A stretch of 64,000 nucleotides of DNA from Acridotheres tristis (taxonomy: Eukaryota; Chordata; Aves; Passeriformes; Sturnidae), in the NCBI GenBank assembly GCA_037013685.1, contig CM072895.1, positions 11,816,463 through 11,880,462 on the forward strand, given 5' to 3'. Each line of letters begins with the position of its first letter. Positions within the stretch are counted from its first letter, which is position 1. The notes under the pieces are model-generated. The model was not told the origin of the DNA. It did not search any database and saw only the letters and a program-made list of their open reading frames with translations. Both the position numbers and the translations under genes were made by a program. Of this stretch, positions 59,089 to 64,000 are shown piece after piece.

Positions 59089-62000
59089 CTAGAGCAGGCC
59101 TGTCCACAGGTTGAAGCAGGCAGTGTTGATAACTGACTCCAGGTGATGGTATGTGGACACCAGCTGTGGCAGAGGACTCTCGCTGTTCTGGGGCTGCACT
59201 GGGAATGGCTCCCGGAAAACCACGGTGAGGCTCTGCCAAGAGGGAGGAGAGGGTCAGGGGACAGGATGCAGACAAGCACTGTGCTGTCCCTAGCCCAGGT
59301 GTGTGGACACTATTTCAGCAGTGTTAGGCAAATACTGGGACAAGTCCCAAAATGCCAGTGGCACTAAGCTAGTGTCTCTTCCTGTGACAGAGCATGTTTG
59401 AGCCTCCTCCCAATTCTTCTGCTGGAAATTCAGCACAAGGACTTGCCTACTCTGTCCCAGCTCTCATGCATCTGCAGTTATGCCAATCCTGGCAGCAGCA
59501 CAGGAGAGGAGGGGATCCTACTGCCTCCACAGTAACAGGAGCTTCCAGGGAAATTAGAGGGAAATTTCTTCTTCTAAGGGAAAGAGTAGGAGTGCAACAA
59601 ATGGGGAAGGGGAGATTAAATGTAATAACTGCAATCCTAAAAATAAATGCTGCCTGCTCCACTAGTGACTGTACTGAAAAGGCAGGGCAAAGGCAGAAGG
59701 GAGTAGGGAGCAGGCAGAGGTTGCAGAACAAAAATATGACTCAGTGCACTCAGATTAGCATCATGGACGCAAGACACAGGGACAGGATGCTCTCCAGAGT
59801 TGAAATGCAGCACATCCAGTAGGCAGGGTCCCTTACAAACTGGTAAAGCCATGAGAAGAGCTGTGTAACTACAAAACAGCAAATGTTATTTCACCAAATA
59901 TTCCACCATCATTTAAGAGGGGAAAGGAAGTAATTTGTGAGCCCAACTCCAGCAGCATGCAAGACTTTGGAGAAGACTGTGGGAGACAGAACCATGAGGG
60001 AAATGCAGCTCAGTGTTACCAAAGTGATGTGCTAACGCTAAAATTCTCTTTGATAAGGTAATATTTCAAGACAAAAGAATCATACTACATCTTATCTGAC
60101 ATTCAGGAAGGATTTGATGTGGTGTCGCATGGGAAATTTAGGTAAGCTACAAAGATAGGAATTAACTCAAAAATTTTAAGGTGAGAAAATGGCAGTGCTG
60201 AAAGGGGAAATGGAGAGAGGTTACAGATAGAGTTCCTTCAGAACAAGCTTTGGGACTCATATTGCCTAGTACTTTAACAAGTCTGGTACAAAGATGAAGA
60301 GTATGCTGATAAAACTTGAGGCACTAATACAAAAGAGGATTGGGATGATGAAGAAAAAAACCAACAAAAAGCCCTGAGAGAGTTTTTAGAGGCCATAAGA
60401 ATGGGATGAATGCTAAGCACAAAATACAATGTTATGAAAACAAAGGATTTCTGTTACAAAATGAAAGTCACTTGGAGAGAGGATGGAGGGTCTGAGTTCA
60501 TCATATCAATGACCACAAGGTGACACTGTGACCATCAGGTGGCAGGAGGCACTGAGCAGCCTTCCAGCAAGCACTACCTCTTCTGTCTCCCCTACCTGCT
60601 TTTCAGATGGAGCGGGATTTATTTTAAACAGCGTCAGTTACTCTGCAGTCTCTGCAGAAGCCTTACTGTGGACTGAAGCCTCTTGTAGATCCCCTGCTCT
60701 CACATGGAGCTGCATTCCCTGTGATCCATCCTATCCTGTACCCTGCCTGGGAGCACAGCTAAGTATTTTTGCCCCCAAGTTCAGTGAAGGCAAAGGCCCT
60801 TGTAGGTTTGCTGAGACCCTGACAGTGCAGGTCTCCTTCCTTTCTGCCCAGGTAGAAGCAGCACACAGCACTGGTGACTCCTCCCAGCCAGACGCAGTGT
60901 GGTCTGACTTTGGACTGAATACAGAAGGACTGCTTAGCCTGGATAGAGAGACAGCTGAGAAAATGATCCAAAAGAAATCCTGTGAAGGAAAAGAGGATCA
61001 AGTGCTCACTGTTTTCTAATACAAGAACAAAGGGATATCACAAGGAAAGAACAGTTAGAGCTTCAAAAATAAGCCAAGGAAGTTCTTCACCTAGACTGCA
61101 ACTGCCTCATGGAGCTGCAAGTTAGGGGAAATCATGGATGCCAGAAATTAACCAAAGGAAATAAAGCTGCGGAGGGTTATTAAATAAATGCAAAGGCCAC
61201 TTCTAGCTCAGGATGGGCTAAGCTACGGATTTCCAGATGCTGGGACAGTATTTAGGCAAAGCATTACAAGCTTCTTGACCTGGTTGTATTCTCATGCACA
61301 CCTGCCCTTGGCTACCACTGGATCAATCTAGACAGATTCCTGGTCTGAGCCAACATAGCTGTTCTATTCCCACGGACTCACCGTTTTTCCTGAATGAGAA
61401 TCAAGAAATACAAGAACAAAGCAATCTGTGAACTTCTGGTTGAGCACAACCTGTCAGGAGAGTCACAGAGCACATTAGAAAGGAGCCAGTACAGAACCCA
61501 GGACAGGAACACAGGGACAGAGGCTGCAGGTGGGCACTGGGCTGTGTCTTACCAGATACTGGGTGCCGGTCTCAGCATTGTGGAAGTGCCGACAGCTCTG
61601 GGGAAAGCGGCTCAACAGCACCTTGATGAGGCTCTGGTACCAGGAGACTGTCATGGTGAGGAAGCACTCCTGAAGGCATAGAAAAGGCCTGATCTTCAGC
61701 CTCCCTCTGACCATGGCACCAGCAGCCATAACGCTACAGCAGCTTTCAGACCCCCAATCAGATACAACCCTCACAGCCCACTGAGGATGCTGACTGTGGG
61801 CTGTTCACTCTCTATAGACAGGTCCATGCAGTCTCCACCTTCCCCTGCCAGCTAGGAGTTGTGTTCCTGCCTCTACCTTCCCACCAAGCAGGAAAAGATG
61901 TGCATTGCAGGGCCCTTCACTTGGCACCCCACTCCATCCCTAGAGCAGAACAGCAGCTGCTGTGCACTGTGCCCCCATCCTTGCTGCTCACCAGCTGGGG

Positions 62001-64000
62001 ATCGACATCTGCAATGGATTTCCCGTGCACGGCATCGAGCAGCTCCTCCAGCTCCACCAAGGACAGCTTGCCCAGCTTCAGCTTGTCAGAAGCCAGAGGC
62101 TCCAGGAGGAAGAGGCGCTTCCAGAGGTTGTCCCTGCGGCAGTGGCACTTGGCCAGCTGCACCATGCTGCTGAGCTGCTTCTGGGCTGAGGCCACCTCGG
62201 AGGCCAGCAAGGGGAAGAGCGGAGAGGTGTAGAACAGCCCTGGCCCCAGTTTGACCTGCGTGCCCCCTGCGTAGAACTCGCTGCTGTCCTCCACGTCCTG
62301 CCACAGCTCCCGCTCTGCCGATGGCTGCTGGCCCAGGCTCGGCTCTGGCTCTGCTGCCTCCCAGGCTGCCCGGCCCACCACGGGCTCCAGCACTTCCCGC
62401 TGCAAGCGTGGCAGCTTCTTGAAGCGTCGCATGTCGGCCGTGAGCCGCGGAAAGAGCTCCCGCTGGCTCGTCATGATGACGTAGAAACGCAACCTGGGAG
62501 CAAGGAGACACTTCTGACCTGGGGAAGGGCTGCTCCCCTCTCAGCTGCACTGCAAATGAACCACAGGCCCCTCTGTCTCTGCCACAAAGGGTGCTTCTCT
62601 GCCCAGGTTTTCACAATGATCCTCCCCAGACACCAACGATTCTGCCTGTGCTATTCCAGGCAGAACCAGTCCCTCCCAGAGCCCTCTTCCCCAGCCAGGA
62701 AGCTTTGCTGTCACTGGCCCCCAGTGCTCACCGGAGCATGCGTCTCTCTGCCTCACTCTGCTCCTCAAACGGTGCCGCACTGTGACAAACCAGGAGAGAC
62801 ACATCGAAGTCATCATGATGACGCAGACCTTCAGAGTCCTTATAGGAGCCCGAGCTGGGATAAAAAAGCACATCAATATGAAGGAAACCTCACTTTGTTC
62901 TCCCAGGACTCCTGATCACAACAGAACTGTAGGACACGGGCAATTCCACACAGCAGGACTCCTCAGAAGTGCCAGAGGAAACGTCAAATGCACCTGCACA
63001 CATACACACCACCCCTGTTGGCCATCTCAGGACTGGCCAACACTGCTGTCTGGCACTGTATAGAACAGTCAGCTTTGCTGGCACCTTGGGGCAGTGTCCC
63101 CAGGACTGGCAGGTCAAATCTCCAGCAGCTCCAGGAACTGGCAGCAGATGCACTCACCTGTTCCAAATCGAGACCAGTGCATATTCGTTCTGCTCTGTGC
63201 CTGGTGTTCCCTTCTTGCTGTCATTGCCTGTGGCTGGTCGGGCCATACGCAGGGGTTTCATGTGGTACGTGTTGGCGTGGTCAGCGATGTAGTTGTACAG
63301 CTGGTGTGCAGTGATCATGTTGGTGGGCAGGGCCAGCGTGCCTAGTGGAAAAATACATTGCTATCACAGGAGACACTCTGTGGCTCTTACCTGAGCAGAA
63401 GTGTCCTCCCATCTACTCCAGGAGACAGAGCAACCAACCTGCCTCTTCCACAACAGGTCAACACGAACTTTCCCTGGAGCACAGCTCCTCCAATCACCCT
63501 CATCCTGTCATCTCCCTGAACACTCCAAAGCTCAAGTTTATTTGTAAAGGACTTTTGCCAAGTTATATGCTGGTGATCAACCCCAGACTGATCATATATT
63601 GACCTACATACCTTGGAAAACGTGATTACGGCCAAATTTGGGGATGTCAGGGTGATGGGCAATGAAATCCTCCAGGAAGCTGGTGAGATGGTAGCCTTGG
63701 CGGAGAGTCATGTGCGAGCCCAGCAGATACTGGTGGACTATGCGCAAGTGGAAGTCGTAGCTGAACGAATGCACATGCATGAGGTCCCGCACCTTGTCAC
63801 ACTCCTCCGTGAAGAGCATAGAGAGCTGTGGAAGGACAGCAAGTCAAGGCACAAGTGTTACCAGGCACTTCACACCCTCCTGCAAAGCCCTACTGACAAA
63901 GCATGGCACAGCCAGTGCAGCTGCCCCAGCATCGGTGCAGGATGCAGCCTCACAACATTGCCCTGTGCATGTGCAAGCTTACCAGGAAAGACTCAGCAAA
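59089..64000 (-). CDS. SZT2: SZT2, KICSTOR complex subunit, C-terminal part (5' part outside window)
   Basis: Seven minus-strand coding segments, in transcript order: 64000-63983 (partial), 63825-63612, 63341-63158, 62854-62732, 62493-61992, 61669-61553 and 59232-59089 (TAG 59091-59089). All junctions are GT-AG and all phases agree, giving 433 residues before the stop. Full-length vertebrate SZT2 is roughly 3400 residues, so this is about the last eighth. Recognisable stretches are [19 protein letters not shown] and [20 protein letters not shown] (second segment), [20 protein letters not shown] (third), [20 protein letters not shown] (fourth), [20 protein letters not shown] (fifth), [20 protein letters not shown] (sixth), and the C-terminus [19 protein letters not shown]. 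With KPTN, ITFG2 and KICS2, SZT2 brings GATOR1 to the lysosome so that mTORC1 is switched off when amino acids are scarce. No transmembrane segment is seen in this part. Confidence 0.95.
59233..61552 (-). other. SZT2: SZT2 last intron (2.3 kb)
   Basis: The donor is CAGTATCTG|GTAAG at 61553/61552 and the acceptor is TTGGCAG|AGC at 59233/59232, read on the minus strand. It is much longer than the other SZT2 introns here (157-322 bp) and contains a CR1 LINE piece. The rest is unique sequence without a recognised gene. Confidence 0.85.
60050..60510 (+). mobile_element. CR1 LINE fragment (reverse-transcriptase region, degraded)
   Basis: In the plus direction the DNA follows the CR1 ORF2 text: a 'CAGGAAGGATTTGATGTGGT' block, then a 'GAGTTCCTTCAGAACAAGCT' block (the degenerate VPQG region), then a 'GCTGATAAAACTTGAGGCA' block where the ADDTKL motif should be, then an 'AAAATACAATGTTATG' block. 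Frameshifts and stops show it is long dead. It lies antisense to SZT2 in its last intron. Recognition is by recalled family consensus, not by alignment. Confidence 0.7.

Noticed and set aside
60528..61019. 163-codon plus-strand open frame inside the SZT2 last intron
   Set aside because: Antisense to SZT2, directly after CR1 debris, with no family signature.
1..64000. Search for tRNA, rRNA, snoRNA, CRISPR or operon-like gene clusters
   Set aside because: None seen by eye; a covariance-model scan would be needed to exclude small RNAs fully.

Overview
This is a 64 kb piece of vertebrate nuclear DNA, most probably from a bird and perhaps a songbird. The evidence is: intron-containing genes with canonical GT-AG splice sites; short introns (77 to 1141 bp in HYI); sparse interspersed repeats; several old CR1 LINE pieces; and one ~0.9 kb element that resembles an LTR-like repeat family I know from passerine genomes. 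There are no Alu, B1 or L1 elements. There are no bacterial operons, phage genes or CRISPR arrays.

Layout. (1) 1-2350: a strong CpG island with two good splice donors on the minus strand. By synteny with mammals (SZT2 - HYI - PTPRF) this is probably the PTPRF promoter and first non-coding exon, transcribed leftwards out of the window. That identity is inference, because no PTPRF coding exon is present. (2) 2350-54690: about 52 kb with no protein-coding gene I can support. It holds CR1 and MIR-like fossils, microsatellites, two minisatellites, a ~220 bp direct duplication, and many AT-rich, TAAT-rich islands in a GC-rich background that look like conserved non-coding regulatory elements. (3) 54690-57910: HYI (putative hydroxypyruvate isomerase), complete in eight exons on the plus strand, encoding 281 residues, with a CpG-island promoter and an AATAAA signal. 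(4) 58490-64000: the 3' end of SZT2 on the minus strand, seven exons (the last one cut by the window edge) encoding the C-terminal 433 residues. SZT2 is the large scaffold of the KICSTOR complex, which recruits GATOR1 to the lysosome.

HYI and SZT2 are convergent, with predicted poly(A) signals about 0.6 kb apart. HYI and the presumed PTPRF promoter diverge across the 52 kb gene-free interval, so candidate enhancers in it could serve either promoter or more distant genes. I found no undescribed multi-gene system. The most interesting content is the set of AT-rich islands (especially 45.4-45.9, 48.24-48.37 and 50.83-51.10 kb), the duplicated segment near 52-54 kb, and one small exon-like stretch near 31.4 kb.
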